DNA of 64,000 bases from Pannonibacter indicus. GTDB lineage: Bacteria > Pseudomonadota > Alphaproteobacteria > Rhizobiales > Stappiaceae. This document shows positions 1-9,683 of the stretch, one piece after another. The stretch covers positions 124,001 through 188,000 of the forward strand of contig NZ_LIPT01000007.1 of NCBI RefSeq assembly GCF_001418225.1, given 5' to 3'. The notes below the pieces were generated by a model. It ran no database searches. It saw nothing but the letters and a program-made list of their open reading frames with translations, and was not told the origin of the DNA. Position 1 is the stretch's first letter. The number at the start of each line of letters is the position of its first letter. The position numbers were made by a program, and so were the translations under genes.

Positions 1-1
1 C

Positions 2-1291
2 GCCTCCCTCCTGCCCGAGCATGTTGCAGGCAACGATCCTGCCGCGCTGGTGCAGGTGGATATCGAGGTGCGCGATGGCCGCATCGGGATGATCCGCCCC
101 TCCGGCGGCCTTCCGGCGGCACCCTGCGGCGACTGCCATGATCTCGATGACGGCATGGTGCTGCCGGGCCTCATCGACATGCACACCCACCTCGACAAGG
201 GCCACATCACCCCGCGCCGCCCCAACCCGGATGGCACCTTCATGGGGGCGCTGATGGCGGTGGGAGAGGACCGCATGGCCAACTGGACGGCGGCGGATGT
301 GCGGGCGCGCATGGAGTTTTCACTGCGCTGCGCCTATGCGCAGGGTACGGTGCTGATCCGCACCCATCTCGACAGCCTGCCGCCGCAGGAGACGATTTCC
401 TGGCCCGTGTTCCAGGAGGTGCGCGAGGACTGGGCGGGCCGGATCGAGCTGCAGGCGGCCTGCCTCTTCGGCATCGACCGGCTGGATGCGAATGACGGCT
501 ATCTCACCGCCATGGCAGACCGGGTCTCCCGCGCCGGGGGCGTGCTCGGGGCGGTCACCTACATGATCCCGCGTCTCGATGAGCATCTGGACGCCATGTT
601 CCGCGCCGCTGCCGAACGGGACCTGCCGCTCGACTTCCATGCGGATGAAACCGGCGATACGGGCGCCCGCGCCCTGCGCCACATTGCCGAAGCGGCCCTC
701 CGCAACGGCTTCAAGGGGCAGGTGGTGGTGGGGCATTGCTGCTCCCTCGCGCTGCAGGAGCCGGACGAAATCGGCCGCACGCTGGATCTGGTGGCGCAGG
801 CTGGGCTCGGCATCGTGTCCCTGCCCATGTGCAACATGTATCTGCAGGACCGGCAGGCCGGGCGCACGCCGCGCTGGCGCGGTGTCACGCTGCTGCATGA
901 GATGAAGGCCCGCGGCATTCCGGTGGCCGTTGCCTCCGACAACACCCGCGATCCCTTCTATGCCTATGGCGATATGAACCTGATCGAGGTCTATACCCAG
1001 GCAACGCGCATCCTGCAGCTGGACCATCCTTTCGGCGACTGGATCAACACGGTGACCCGGACGCCGGCTCAGCTGCTGGGCCGGTCTGATCTCGGCCGTC
1101 TGAAAGAAGGCGCGCCTGCCGACATGGTGCTGCTGCGCGCCCGCAACTGGGGGGAGCTTCTGTCCCGCCCGCATGGGCTGAAGGCGGTGCTGCGCCATGG
1201 GCGGACCATCGACATGACCCTGCCGGATTATCGCGAACTCGACCCATTGATGACCAATGCCGTGACACTTGAACGGGGAGCTGCAGAATGA
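2..1291 (+). CDS. Cytosine deaminase-like amidohydrolase (5' truncated)
   Basis: This gene is cut by the left edge: the frame is open from base 2, and an internal GTG at 50 is probably not the start. The visible 429 residues form an amidohydrolase TIM barrel. The metal-binding HxH sits at about residues 61 and 63 (DMHTHLDKGH). Further along come DFHADETGD, VGHCCSLA and SDNTRDPF, which correspond to the metal and catalytic residues of bacterial cytosine deaminases. Related enzymes deaminate cytosine, isoguanine or other cyclic amides, so the exact substrate is open. The stop overlaps the start of the next gene by four bases (ATGA), so the two are translationally coupled, which suggests a shared catabolic pathway. 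Confidence 0.85.
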   Translation, partial: ASLLPEHVAGNDPAALVQVDIEVRDGRIGMIRPSGGLPAAPCGDCHDLDDGMVLPGLIDMHTHLDKGHITPRRPNPDGTFMGALMAVGEDRMANWTAADVRARMEFSLRCAYAQGTVLIRTHLDSLPPQETISWPVFQEVREDWAGRIELQAACLFGIDRLDANDGYLTAMADRVSRAGGVLGAVTYMIPRLDEHLDAMFRAAAERDLPLDFHADETGDTGARALRHIAEAALRNGFKGQVVVGHCCSLALQEPDEIGRTLDLVAQAGLGIVSLPMCNMYLQDRQAGRTPRWRGVTLLHEMKARGIPVAVASDNTRDPFYAYGDMNLIEVYTQATRILQLDHPFGDWINTVTRTPAQLLGRSDLGRLKEGAPADMVLLRARNWGELLSRPHGLKAVLRHGRTIDMTLPDYRELDPLMTNAVTLERGAAE

Positions 1292-2694
1292 GCGCGCTCG
1301 AAAAGCTGAAGGCTGACCTTGCCGGGATTGCCATCGAGGACAATCCGCAGATCGTGAAACAGAAGAGCCGTGATTTCTTCTGGTACTCGCCGGTTCTCAA
1401 GCAGCAGCTGGACCACGTAACGGGCGATCTGGTAGTAACGCCGAGGTCCGAGGCGGAGGTGATCAAGGTTCTGAAGGCCTGCTATGCCCTTGATGTTCCG
1501 GTGACGGTGCGCGGCGCAGGCACCGGCAATTATGGTCAGGCCATGCCGCTGTCCGGCGGCGTCATCCTCAATCTGGCCGAAATGAACAAGGTGAAGTCCA
1601 TCCGCCCCGGCGTTGTGGTGGTGGAGCCGGGCGCCATCATTTCGAAGATCGATGACGAGACCCGCGCCCATTCCGGACAGGAGCTGCGGCTGCATCCCTC
1701 CACCTACCGCACGGCCACCATCGGCGGTTTCATTGCGGGGGGCTCCGGCGGCGTCGGTTCCATCAACTGGGGCGGGCTGCGTGACCTTGGCAATGTGCTG
1801 CGCCTGCGCGTCATCACCATGGAGGCCGAGCCGAAGGTGCTGGAGATGACTGGCCATGACCTGCACAAGGTCATGCATGCCTATGGCACCAACGGCGTCA
1901 TCAGCGAAGTGGAGATGCCGCTGACGGCTTCTTATGATTGGGTGGATGTGGTTGTCGGCTTTGATGCCTTCATGGACGGCGTGCGCTTTGCCGATGCGCT
2001 GGGCAATCAGGACGGTCTGCTGGTCAAGGAAATCGCCCCCATCGCCGCGCCGGTGCCGCATGACTATTTCCTGCGGCATCAGAAATACATCCGCCGCGAC
2101 CAGTCCGTAGTGGTGGTCATGGTGGCGTCCTTCGCCATGGACGCCTTTGCCGCCTTCACCGCAGCAGACCGGCGCGCCTCGATCCTCTACCGCTCTGATC
2201 TGGCGGATGAGGCGACGCGCAAGTCTCTGCCGCCGGCCTATGAGCTCGCCTGGAACCACACCACGCTGCGCGGGCTGCGGGTCGATCCGTCGATCACCTA
2301 TCTGCAGGTGCTTTATCCCTTCCCCGATCACGTGGAGAAGGTGCGCCGCATGTGTGACCTTTTCGGCGATGAGGTGCCGGGGCATCTGGAATTCGTGCGC
2401 TTTGACGGCAAGATCACCTGCTTCGGCCTGCCCATCGTGCGCTACACCTCCGAAGAGCGGCTGAACGAAATCATCCGCCTGCATGAGGACGGTGGCTGCC
2501 CGATCTTCAACCCGCACCGGTACACGCTGGAAGAGGGCGGCATGAAGCAGACCGATGAGGTGCAGCTGGCCTTCAAGCGGCAGGCAGATCCCAAGGGTCT
2601 GCTCAATCCGGGCAAGATGATTGCCTGGGAAGACCCGTCCTACGATTTCCGCAGTGGCAAGGTGTTCCTCTTTCCGGGGCTTGCGCGCGCCTAA
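1288..2694 (+). CDS. FAD-binding oxidoreductase (FAD-linked oxidase family)
   Basis: This is a 468-residue FAD-linked oxidase of the GlcD/VAO type. The N-terminal FAD-binding domain covers about residues 40-220 and includes the glycine-rich VRGAGTGNYGQ and the segment GGFIAGGSGGVGSINWG. The C-terminal substrate domain ends with the usual LLNPGKMIAW motif. Such enzymes oxidise hydroxy acids or similar alcohols. The four-base overlap with the upstream amidohydrolase suggests that both act on the same, unidentified, cyclic or heterocyclic substrate. There is no signal peptide, so the protein is cytoplasmic or peripheral. Family is certain; substrate is not known. Confidence 0.88.
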   Translation: MSALEKLKADLAGIAIEDNPQIVKQKSRDFFWYSPVLKQQLDHVTGDLVVTPRSEAEVIKVLKACYALDVPVTVRGAGTGNYGQAMPLSGGVILNLAEMNKVKSIRPGVVVVEPGAIISKIDDETRAHSGQELRLHPSTYRTATIGGFIAGGSGGVGSINWGGLRDLGNVLRLRVITMEAEPKVLEMTGHDLHKVMHAYGTNGVISEVEMPLTASYDWVDVVVGFDAFMDGVRFADALGNQDGLLVKEIAPIAAPVPHDYFLRHQKYIRRDQSVVVVMVASFAMDAFAAFTAADRRASILYRSDLADEATRKSLPPAYELAWNHTTLRGLRVDPSITYLQVLYPFPDHVEKVRRMCDLFGDEVPGHLEFVRFDGKITCFGLPIVRYTSEERLNEIIRLHEDGGCPIFNPHRYTLEEGGMKQTDEVQLAFKRQADPKGLLNPGKMIAWEDPSYDFRSGKVFLFPGLARA

Positions 2695-2778
2695 GATGCG
2701 GTTCGCGGCCCCACTCCGTTTGACCAGTCATTTGATCCGGCCAGCCTATGTGCTCGCCGGGATGCCGGAGGCATCAAG

Positions 2779-3366
2779 GTGAAGGCTCTCGTTGTTTATT
2801 CGCATCCTGTGCCGGAAAGCTTCAACGCATCCTTGCGTGATCACGTTGTCTCGGAGCTTAAGAGGGCCGGGCATGAGGTGCGGCTGATTGATCTTTATGC
2901 CGAAGGTTTTGATCCTGCCATGAGCGCAGACGAGCGGCGCAGCTATCACGATGTGGACAGCAATGTGCTGCCCGTGAAGGCGCATGTTGAGGCAATCCTT
3001 TGGTGCGAGATGCTGGTCTTCGTCTATCCGACCTGGTGGTTCGGCCTTCCGGCCATGCTCAAGGGCTGGTTTGACCGGGTCTGGGTGCCGCATGTCACCT
3101 TTGAGATGCCGTCCGAACACACGGGAATGCGGCCGAAAATGCAGCATATCCGCAAGATCGCCATCGTCACCACCTGCGGGGCAAGCTGGTTTGTTTCCAA
3201 GCTGATGGGCGAACCGGGGCGCAAGACCATCATGCGGGGGCTGCGCGCTCTTTGCGCGCCGCGCTGCAAGACGCTTTACCTCGCGCATTACAGGATGGAC
3301 AGTTCCACGCAGGAAAGCCGGGACCGCTACGTAAAAAAAGTTGCAAGAAGGCTCGCAAAGTTCTGA
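2779..3366 (+). CDS. NAD(P)H quinone reductase / flavodoxin-fold protein
   Basis: This 195-residue protein has the flavodoxin-like fold of the NQO/MdaB family. It opens with KALVVYSHPVPESFNASL, the FMN or FAD phosphate-binding loop, and carries the family motif YPTWWFGLPAMLKGWFDRVW at about residues 85-105. The start is GTG at 2779. Family members reduce quinones by two electrons using NAD(P)H. It follows the FAD oxidase by 84 bp on the same strand and may be cotranscribed with it; a MarR regulator lies downstream, a common pairing for quinone-stress genes. The physiological substrate is not evident. Confidence 0.85.
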   Translation: MKALVVYSHPVPESFNASLRDHVVSELKRAGHEVRLIDLYAEGFDPAMSADERRSYHDVDSNVLPVKAHVEAILWCEMLVFVYPTWWFGLPAMLKGWFDRVWVPHVTFEMPSEHTGMRPKMQHIRKIAIVTTCGASWFVSKLMGEPGRKTIMRGLRALCAPRCKTLYLAHYRMDSSTQESRDRYVKKVARRLAKF

Positions 3367-3478
3367 GCCGGGGCACAGAGTGTCATTTGACGGTTAAACA
3401 ACGCGGCTAGGGTGCCGGCGAAACGGCGTCCTCGTCCGGGGTGCCGTGCCCGCCATTTCCACTGCGGAGCGAGCGATC

Positions 3479-4003
3479 ATGGCATTCAGTTACAAGAAGA
3501 GCGTCACCTTCCGCCTGCTGCAGGCGGCCAAGGCCCAGCGGGCACGCGCCGGCACCCATCTGATGCGTGCGGGCCTGCATCCGGGGCAGGAGCTGGTGCT
3601 GAAAGTGCTGGCCGACAGCGACGGCCGCACCATGAGCCAGCTGGCGCTGGCGCTGGGCGTGCAGCCGCCCACCGTGACCAAGATGGTCACCCGCCTGTCC
3701 GCACAGGGGCTCGTCCGCCGCCAGATCTCCGACACCGACGGCCGCCTTGCCCGCGTGTTCCTCACCGATGAGGGGCGTGACCGGATCGAGGCCGTCGACA
3801 AGGCCTGGAAGCGGCTCGAAAAGGAAGCCATCGCCGGTCTTGACGACAAGGACCGCAAGCGCCTGAAGAAGCTGCTGCGCCAGATCGAGAAGAACCTCTC
3901 CCTGTCTCTCGATGACGATGAAGGCGACGAAGAGCTGCTGGAGCCGGATGAGGACGATGCGCCGAAGGCAGCCGTGATCGCTCTGGCAACGGCGGAAAGC
4001 TGA
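3479..4003 (+). CDS. MarR family transcriptional regulator
   Basis: The gene encodes 174 residues from the ATG at 3479; an in-frame GTG at 3446 would add 11 residues but fits the family less well. The winged helix-turn-helix region includes TMSQLALALGVQPPTVTKMVTRLSAQGLVRR followed by the wing DTDGRLARVFLTDEG, typical of MarR. The C-terminus carries an acidic tail rich in Asp and Glu (about residues 140-165), which is not part of the usual MarR core. Targets are unknown; the adjacent quinone reductase and EamA exporter are candidates. Confidence 0.88.
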   Translation: MAFSYKKSVTFRLLQAAKAQRARAGTHLMRAGLHPGQELVLKVLADSDGRTMSQLALALGVQPPTVTKMVTRLSAQGLVRRQISDTDGRLARVFLTDEGRDRIEAVDKAWKRLEKEAIAGLDDKDRKRLKKLLRQIEKNLSLSLDDDEGDEELLEPDEDDAPKAAVIALATAES

Positions 4004-4051
4004 GACCCTTCCCTTATCGGGATCTGGCCCTTCGCACGGTTTGCACGCTCA

Positions 4052-4079
4052 GGAGCCGCTGATTGGCGGTAGCGGCTCC
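4052..4079 (+). terminator. Stem-loop after the MarR gene
   Basis: Arms ggagccgct (4052-4060) and agcggctcc (4071-4079) make a perfect 9-bp stem with a 10-nt loop, 50 bp past the MarR stop. No U-tract follows, so it is either a weak terminator or an mRNA-stabilising hairpin. Confidence 0.45.
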
Positions 4080-4216
4080 CTGCAAGGCTGCCATACCAAA
4101 AAGGGCAGGGTGAACCGTACCGTTCGGTCTGTTTGTGGGCTTCCGTTCGCCGGGCACTCACTCTAAGGTGTGGGTGGCGCGCCGGTTCTGGCGCGGGCGT
4201 TTCTGGAAGAAAATCC

Positions 4217-5125
4217 ATGACCAGCACTCCGGATGGATCCGGCCCGGGGCAGCGTGAGGCGTCGCGCAGCCAGCTTATCGGTATCGGCATGCTCCTGCTT
4301 GCCTGCTTCCTTTTTGCAGGCCTTGATGCCACGGCGAAATATCTGGTCCGTGACCTGCCGGCGTTTCAGGTCGTCTGGGTGCGCTTCGTCACGCACATGG
4401 TGCTGGCCTTTTTCCTGTTCCGCATCTGGGCGCATCCGGAATATTTCCGCACGGACCGGCCGGTGCTGATGATTCTGCGCGGCTTCTGCCTGCTCGGGAA
4501 CACCTCGTTCAACTTCCTCGCCATGCGGCATCTGCAGCTGGCGGAAACCATGTCGATCATGTTTGCCGGCACCATTCTGGTGACGGCGCTGGCCGTGCCG
4601 ATGCTGGGCGAAAAGGTGGGGCCACGGCGCTGGGCGGCTGTCTTCGTCGGCTTCATCGGCGTTCTGGTCATCGTGCAGCCCGGTTCCGGTCCGCTCAACT
4701 GGGCGGTGATCTATTCGCTGCTGTCGATGGTCTGTTACGCGCTCTACACGCTGCTGACGCGCATGCTCTCGGCCACCGATTCCACCCTCAGCATGCTGAT
4801 CATCCCGGCAGCCGTGGCATCTCTTGCCATGGCACCGGGCGGCATTTCCGTATGGCAGTCGCCGCCCAGCCTGTTCCACTGGGGGCTTCTGCTTTCCACC
4901 GGTGTTCTGGGCGGATTGGGCCACTGGATCCTGATCAGCGCCTACCGCCGTGCGCCTGCCTCGGTGCTGGCGCCTTTCACCTATGTGCAGATCATCTGGA
5001 TGATCAGCCTCGGCTACCTCGTCTTTGCTGACCTGCCGGGCAGCTCCACCCTGATCGGCGCGTCCATCGTTGTTGCCTCCGGGCTCTACATTCTCTACCG
5101 CGAGCAGATCGTCAAAAAGCATTAG
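4217..5125 (+). CDS. EamA/DMT family transporter
   Basis: The product is an inner membrane protein of 302 residues from the ATG at 4217, chosen over an in-frame GTG at 4133 because a short hydrophilic N-terminus followed by the first membrane helix (LIGIGMLLLACFLFAGLDATAKYL) is the normal layout. About ten hydrophobic helices form two EamA repeats. The conserved first-repeat pattern ATAKYLVRDLPAFQVVWVRF is present. These carriers move small metabolites such as amino acids or S-adenosylmethionine, usually outward. The cargo cannot be read from the sequence. Confidence 0.88.
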   Translation: MTSTPDGSGPGQREASRSQLIGIGMLLLACFLFAGLDATAKYLVRDLPAFQVVWVRFVTHMVLAFFLFRIWAHPEYFRTDRPVLMILRGFCLLGNTSFNFLAMRHLQLAETMSIMFAGTILVTALAVPMLGEKVGPRRWAAVFVGFIGVLVIVQPGSGPLNWAVIYSLLSMVCYALYTLLTRMLSATDSTLSMLIIPAAVASLAMAPGGISVWQSPPSLFHWGLLLSTGVLGGLGHWILISAYRRAPASVLAPFTYVQIIWMISLGYLVFADLPGSSTLIGASIVVASGLYILYREQIVKKH

Positions 5126-5222
5126 GTTTCCGCTTGCCGGATCTCCCCAGTCTTTTCCATTGACGCTTCGCAGCAGAGATGGTCTGAAACTCCTGCAAGG
5201 GGGCGGAGATCGGGGGATTTTC

Positions 5223-5750
5223 GTGCGGGGATGGGGCTTATCAGGACTGCGGGCACTGGTGCTCGCCATGCCGCTGGCGGGATGCGCGGGGTTTGGCCTG
5301 ACGGATGCTCAGGCACCGGCAACACCGGCACAGGCGGCGGGATTTGCTCCTGGCACCGAAGAGGAATTCATGCTGAATGCGGGGCGCCGCATTCACTTTG
5401 CCGAAGGCTCGGCGGCACTTACCCCTGAGGCCGAAGCCATCCTGATCCGGCAGGCCGCCTGGCTCAATATTTATCCGCAGTGGCTTGCCAAGGTGCAGGG
5501 CCACGCCGATGATCCCGGCGGAGAGGCGGCCAACAAGCGCTTGTCCGAACAACGGGCGAAGGCTGTCTTTGACAAGCTGGTGGCGCTGGGGGTGGATCCG
5601 CAGCGGCTGTGGTTCAAGGGCTATGGCATCGAGCGGCCGGAGACGGACTGTGATCCGCAGGACTGTGCCCGGTTGAGCCGTCAGGTCACGGTTAATCTGC
5701 GCAACGAGTTCGACGACAGTGCGCCGCAGTTCAAACGGTTTGGCCGCTAA
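5223..5750 (+). CDS. OmpA-like (Pal-type) lipoprotein
   Basis: The likely start is GTG at 5223, giving 175 residues that begin with a short hydrophobic signal and a lipobox (MPLAGC, acylated Cys at about residue 20). The C-terminal OmpA/Pal domain follows: IHFAEGSAALTPEAEAIL, then VQGHADDPGG, SEQRAKAV and the terminal strand. This domain binds meso-diaminopimelate of peptidoglycan. The protein is therefore probably anchored in the outer membrane and tethered to the cell wall. It is not the tol-pal operon copy, since no tol genes are nearby. Confidence 0.8.
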   Translation: MRGWGLSGLRALVLAMPLAGCAGFGLTDAQAPATPAQAAGFAPGTEEEFMLNAGRRIHFAEGSAALTPEAEAILIRQAAWLNIYPQWLAKVQGHADDPGGEAANKRLSEQRAKAVFDKLVALGVDPQRLWFKGYGIERPETDCDPQDCARLSRQVTVNLRNEFDDSAPQFKRFGR

Positions 5751-5899
5751 GTGCGGCGCATGGCTTGCACTTGCCGCTGATGCCCCCCATGCTGGATAGA
5801 ACTTGCGATTCAGGGCCTTGCCGGTCTATCAGCCTTTAGTCTGGCTGGTTCCCCGCAAGTGGGCCGGAACTGTTTTGGCGCATGTGAGGGACGGCACGT

Positions 5900-6988
5900 A
5901 TGGGTGCAGACACGCCCCGTGACGAAATGGGTGGCGACGGTGACGACACGCCGCGCGGCAAACGGCTGACACTCAGCGACATTGCCGACAGGCTTGGCGT
6001 GTCCACAGCCACGGTGTCGCTCGCCCTGCGCGATTCGCCGCTGGTGGCCTCGGCCACCCGCGACAAGATCAAGGAAATGGCCCGCCAGGTCGGTTATATC
6101 TACAACCGCTCGGCCGCTTCCCTGCGCACCGCCAAGACGCAGATCGTCGGCGTTGCGGTGCATGACATCATCAATCCCTATTTCGCCGAAATTTTCCGTT
6201 CGCTGGAAGACGTGCTGGAAGCGCAGGGGCAGATGGTCTTCATCTGCAACCACCGGGACAATGTGGAGCGCCAGCGCGCCTTTGTGGACGCGCTGATGCA
6301 GCACCGCGCCGACGGGTTGATCCTGTGTTCCTCGGTCGGCACCACGGCGGACGAGATCAACCGGCTGACCGACCAGGGCATCCCCGTCACGCTCATGTGC
6401 CGTGATGTGGAAGGTGCAAGGGCGCCGGCCGTGCGCGGCGACGATGAGCTGGGCGGTGAAATGATCACCCGGCATCTGATCGCGCAGGGGCACCGCCGTA
6501 TCGCCATGGCGGGCGGGCGGCGCGGCAGTTCGACCGGGCGCGACCGCAATGCGGGCTGGCGCAAGGCGCTGGCGGAAGCGGGCATCGACCCGGACACGCA
6601 GATCGATATTCCCGAACTGATGACCCAGGCCGATGGCCGTGAGGCTGCCCCGCGCATTCTCTCCACCGGCGAGCGCCCGACCGCCGTCATGTGCTTCAAT
6701 GATCTGGTGGCACTCGGCATGATGCCGGCTCTGCGGCGGGCCGGTGTGGAGCCGGGGCCGGATATCGCCGTCACCGGCTATGACGATGTGGATGGCGCGG
6801 CCTCACGCACGCCCTCGCTCACCACCATCGCCAGCCACCCGGATGAAATCGGCCGCCGTGCCGCCGGCCTCATCCTGCGCCAGATCGGCGGCGAGCGCGT
6901 GCCCAACACGCTGCATCTGATCCCGCCGGACCTAAAGATCCGCGACAGCTCCCCGCCTCCCGGCGTCCGGCTGGGCAGCAAGCTTTAG
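5900..6988 (+). CDS. LacI family transcriptional regulator
   Basis: This 362-residue repressor has the LacI helix-turn-helix and hinge near the N-terminus (LTLSDIADRLGVSTATVSLALRDS, about residues 23-46), after a charged 20-residue leader. The rest is a periplasmic-binding-protein-like effector domain, with VAVHDIINPYFAEIFRSLEDVL at its start and FNDLVALGMMPALR and VTGYDDVDGA near the C-terminal half. It would bind a sugar or related small molecule and an operator. No obvious sugar operon is adjacent, so its target genes may lie elsewhere. Confidence 0.9.
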   Translation: MGADTPRDEMGGDGDDTPRGKRLTLSDIADRLGVSTATVSLALRDSPLVASATRDKIKEMARQVGYIYNRSAASLRTAKTQIVGVAVHDIINPYFAEIFRSLEDVLEAQGQMVFICNHRDNVERQRAFVDALMQHRADGLILCSSVGTTADEINRLTDQGIPVTLMCRDVEGARAPAVRGDDELGGEMITRHLIAQGHRRIAMAGGRRGSSTGRDRNAGWRKALAEAGIDPDTQIDIPELMTQADGREAAPRILSTGERPTAVMCFNDLVALGMMPALRRAGVEPGPDIAVTGYDDVDGAASRTPSLTTIASHPDEIGRRAAGLILRQIGGERVPNTLHLIPPDLKIRDSSPPPGVRLGSKL

Positions 6989-7089
6989 CAGGGCTCTCTG
7001 CTGTCACCTCCAAGAAGGTAGTGATCCAGTACGCCCTACGTTGCGCTTCATCACCGCTGCGAGTACTCGATCCCTGTGACAGGTTTCCC

Positions 7090-8271
7090 TCACTCCGGCT
7101 TTTCACGCTCCAGAAACTCCCGGATCCGCTCCAGCGCCAGACTGATGTTTTCGCGGGAGTTGGCGTAGGAAAGGCGGATGTAGCCCTCGCCCAAGATGCC
7201 GAAATCCGGTCCGCCGATGGTTGCAACGCCTGCCTTTTCCAGCAGCGCGGAGGCCAATGGTTTGGCCTTCCAGCCCGTCGCCTTGATGTTGGGGAAGGCG
7301 TAGAAGGCGCCCAGCGGCGTGCGGGCGGAAATGCCGGGCAGCGCATTCAGCCCCTCGACCACCAGTTTGCGGCGGGCATCAAATTCGGCAACCATCGCCG
7401 CCACCGCATCCTGCGGGCCGGTGAGAGCCGCAAGGCCGCCGAACTGGGCCGGGGAATTGACGCAGGACCAGCAGTTGACGGCGAGTTTGCGTGCCTTGGT
7501 GATCAGGGCATCGGGCCACACCGCATAGCCCATGCGCCAGCCGGTCATCGCATAGGTCTTGGACCAGCCGTCGAGCAGGATCACCCGGTCGCGGACCGCC
7601 TCGAACTCCAGCAGTGACACGTGCTCCTGCCCGTCATAGGTCATCTGGCCGTAGATCTCGTCCGAGAGAATGGCAATGTCCGGCCGCTCCGTCAGGCCCA
7701 GCACCAGCTTTTCGATCTCGGCGCGTCGGGTGATGCCGCCGGTTGGGTTGGCTGGAGAATTGAGGATGACGAGCCGCGTCTGCGGCGTCAGCAGCGAGAG
7801 CGTTTCCTCCGCCGAGAAACCAAAGCCGTTCTCTTCGCGGATCGGCACCGGCACGGGCCGGGCGCCGGTGAACTCGATCATTGAGCGGTAGATGGGAAAT
7901 CCCGGATCGGGGTAGAGAATGTCGATGCCCGGCGCGCCGAACATGAGGATGGCCATGAACATGGTGACCTTGCCGCCCGGCACGATGACCACATTGTCCG
8001 GATTGACAGAAACACCCACCCGCTTGTGAATGTCCGCACTCACCGCCTCGCGCAGGGGCAGGATGCCGGTGGCGCCGGTGTAGCCATGCTCGCCGTCGCG
8101 CAGCGCCTTGATGGCCGCCTCGACAATATGCCCCGGCGTCCTGAAATCTGGCTGGCCGATGCCCAGATTGATGATGCTGCGCCCCTGCTGTGCCAGCTCA
8201 TTGGCACGGGCAAGCACCGCAAAGGCGTTTTCCTCTCCAATCCGGTCAAAGGCGCCGATGGTTCTGAGCAT
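7090..8271 (-). CDS. Class I/II pyridoxal phosphate aminotransferase
   Basis: The 393-residue protein is a fold-type I aminotransferase of the aspartate aminotransferase superfamily (subgroup I-gamma-like). The substrate loop INLGIGQPDFRTP is at about 34-46, NSPANPTGG at 171-179, the cofactor-binding Asp in ILSDEIYG at 204, and the Schiff-base lysine in DGWSKTYAMTGWRMGY at about 238. It would transfer amino groups between an amino acid and a 2-oxoacid in the cytoplasm. The precise substrate (aspartate, aromatic or alanine-type) is not determinable. It stands alone on the minus strand, convergent with the LacI gene. Confidence 0.88.
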   Translation of the reverse strand: MLRTIGAFDRIGEENAFAVLARANELAQQGRSIINLGIGQPDFRTPGHIVEAAIKALRDGEHGYTGATGILPLREAVSADIHKRVGVSVNPDNVVIVPGGKVTMFMAILMFGAPGIDILYPDPGFPIYRSMIEFTGARPVPVPIREENGFGFSAEETLSLLTPQTRLVILNSPANPTGGITRRAEIEKLVLGLTERPDIAILSDEIYGQMTYDGQEHVSLLEFEAVRDRVILLDGWSKTYAMTGWRMGYAVWPDALITKARKLAVNCWSCVNSPAQFGGLAALTGPQDAVAAMVAEFDARRKLVVEGLNALPGISARTPLGAFYAFPNIKATGWKAKPLASALLEKAGVATIGGPDFGILGEGYIRLSYANSRENISLALERIREFLEREKPE

Positions 8272-8513
8272 GTCCTCTCCTTCACTTGCGGCGGTTTCAC
8301 TCCTCCCCGCCCGTTCCGCGCAGGATCAAGGCGGGACGGGCGCCGTGCAAGGGCGGAAGAGCCTCTTTGTGTTCGGCATTTACATTGAAGTGGTGATCTT
8401 TGCCTGCGGACTACCTATATTGCCGCCAAACGCATCACCTCTTATGGTTCGCCGCTGCTGCGCCAGTTGCCGTTTGCAGCCGCGATCCGCTTCAGGAAAC
8501 AGGACTTCACGCC

Positions 8514-9650
8514 ATGAGCACCGATGCCAGCACCGCGTCCAAGCAGATTCCCGTTACCGTTCTCACCGGGTATCTTGGCGCCGGCAAGACGACGCTTCTC
8601 AACCGCATTCTTTCGGAGAATCACGGCCAGAAATATGCGGTGATCGTCAACGAGTTCGGCGAGATCGGCATCGACAACGACCTCTTGGTCGAGTCGGATG
8701 AAGAAATCTTCGAGATGAACAACGGCTGCATCTGCTGCACCGTGCGCGGCGATCTGATCCGCACCGTGCAGAACCTGATGAAGCGCCGTGGCAGCTTCGA
8801 TGCCATCATTGTCGAGACGACCGGCGTGGCCGATCCGGCCCCGGTGGCCCAGACCTTCTTCATGGATGACGACGTGCGCGCCGCCTCGCGGCTGGATGCG
8901 GTCGTCACCGTGGTTGACGCACGCCACGTGCTGCAGCGCCTTGCCGACACCTCCGAGGCGGAAGACCAGATTGCCTTTGCCGATGTCGTCCTGATCAACA
9001 AGACCGATCTGGTGACGCCTGAAGAACTGGCCGCCGTCGAGGCCCGCATTCACAAGATCAATCCCTATGCGGTGCGCCACAAGACCGAGCGTTGCAGCAT
9101 CGACATTGGCAAGGTGCTGGACCGTGGCGCCTTCGACCTCGACCGCATCCTGACGCTGGATCCGCAGTTCCTGAATACCGGCCATGATCATCACCATGAC
9201 CATGGGCACGAGTGCGGCCCGGATTGCGGCCATGATCACCATCATGATGATCATGGGCACCACCATCACCACGATCACGGTCATGACCATGACCATGACC
9301 ATGTTTGCGGTCCGGGCTGCGATCATGACCACCATCACCATGATCGCGATGACCCGCATTCGGTGCGCAGCATTTCGCTTCGCGCCGGCGAGCTGGACCC
9401 GCAGGTATTCTTCCCCTGGATCAACCGCGTTACCCAGACCGATGGCGCCAAGATTCTGCGCCTCAAGGGCATTCTGGCCTTCAAGGAAGATCCGCAGCGC
9501 TATGTCATTCAGGGCGTGCACATGATCGTTGAAGGTGATCATCAGCGTGACTGGAAGGATGGCGAGCCGCGCGAAAGCCGCCTCGTCTTCATCGGCCGCG
9601 AGCTGGATTCTGATGCCCTGAAGCAGAGCTTTGCCGCCTGCGCCGCCTGA
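8514..9650 (+). CDS. CobW/ZNG1-type GTPase metallochaperone with His-rich linker
   Basis: The ATG at 8514 gives 378 residues that match the COG0523 family from the first strand (IPVTVLTGYLGAGKTT, Walker A at about 19-27). The metal-binding CxCC motif (GCICC, Cys72/74/75), the VVETTGVADP switch region and the NKTD guanine-specificity motif follow. Residues about 223-281 (bases 9181-9357) are extremely rich in His with Asp, Gly and Cys, a likely zinc-, nickel- or cobalt-binding loop before the C-terminal CobW domain. Family members deliver metal to target enzymes at the cost of GTP. The neighbours WD40 and DUF2937 follow on the same strand, and I infer a zinc- or nickel-homeostasis role. Confidence 0.9.
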   Translation: MSTDASTASKQIPVTVLTGYLGAGKTTLLNRILSENHGQKYAVIVNEFGEIGIDNDLLVESDEEIFEMNNGCICCTVRGDLIRTVQNLMKRRGSFDAIIVETTGVADPAPVAQTFFMDDDVRAASRLDAVVTVVDARHVLQRLADTSEAEDQIAFADVVLINKTDLVTPEELAAVEARIHKINPYAVRHKTERCSIDIGKVLDRGAFDLDRILTLDPQFLNTGHDHHHDHGHECGPDCGHDHHHDDHGHHHHHDHGHDHDHDHVCGPGCDHDHHHHDRDDPHSVRSISLRAGELDPQVFFPWINRVTQTDGAKILRLKGILAFKEDPQRYVIQGVHMIVEGDHQRDWKDGEPRESRLVFIGRELDSDALKQSFAACAA

Positions 9651-9683
9651 CGGACAGCCACAAAAGCCATTGAAGGACTGACC

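Noticed and set aside
4085-4110. A further copy of the dispersed repeat near CCATACCAAA
   Set aside because: Only the terminal ATACCAA matches; there is no core GCATCACGCC and no right-hand inverted end nearby.
9181-9357. A tandem-repeat array or CRISPR-like block in the CobW-type gene
   Set aside because: The short GACCATGACCATG-type repeats are codons of a His-Asp-rich metal-binding linker in an intact frame.
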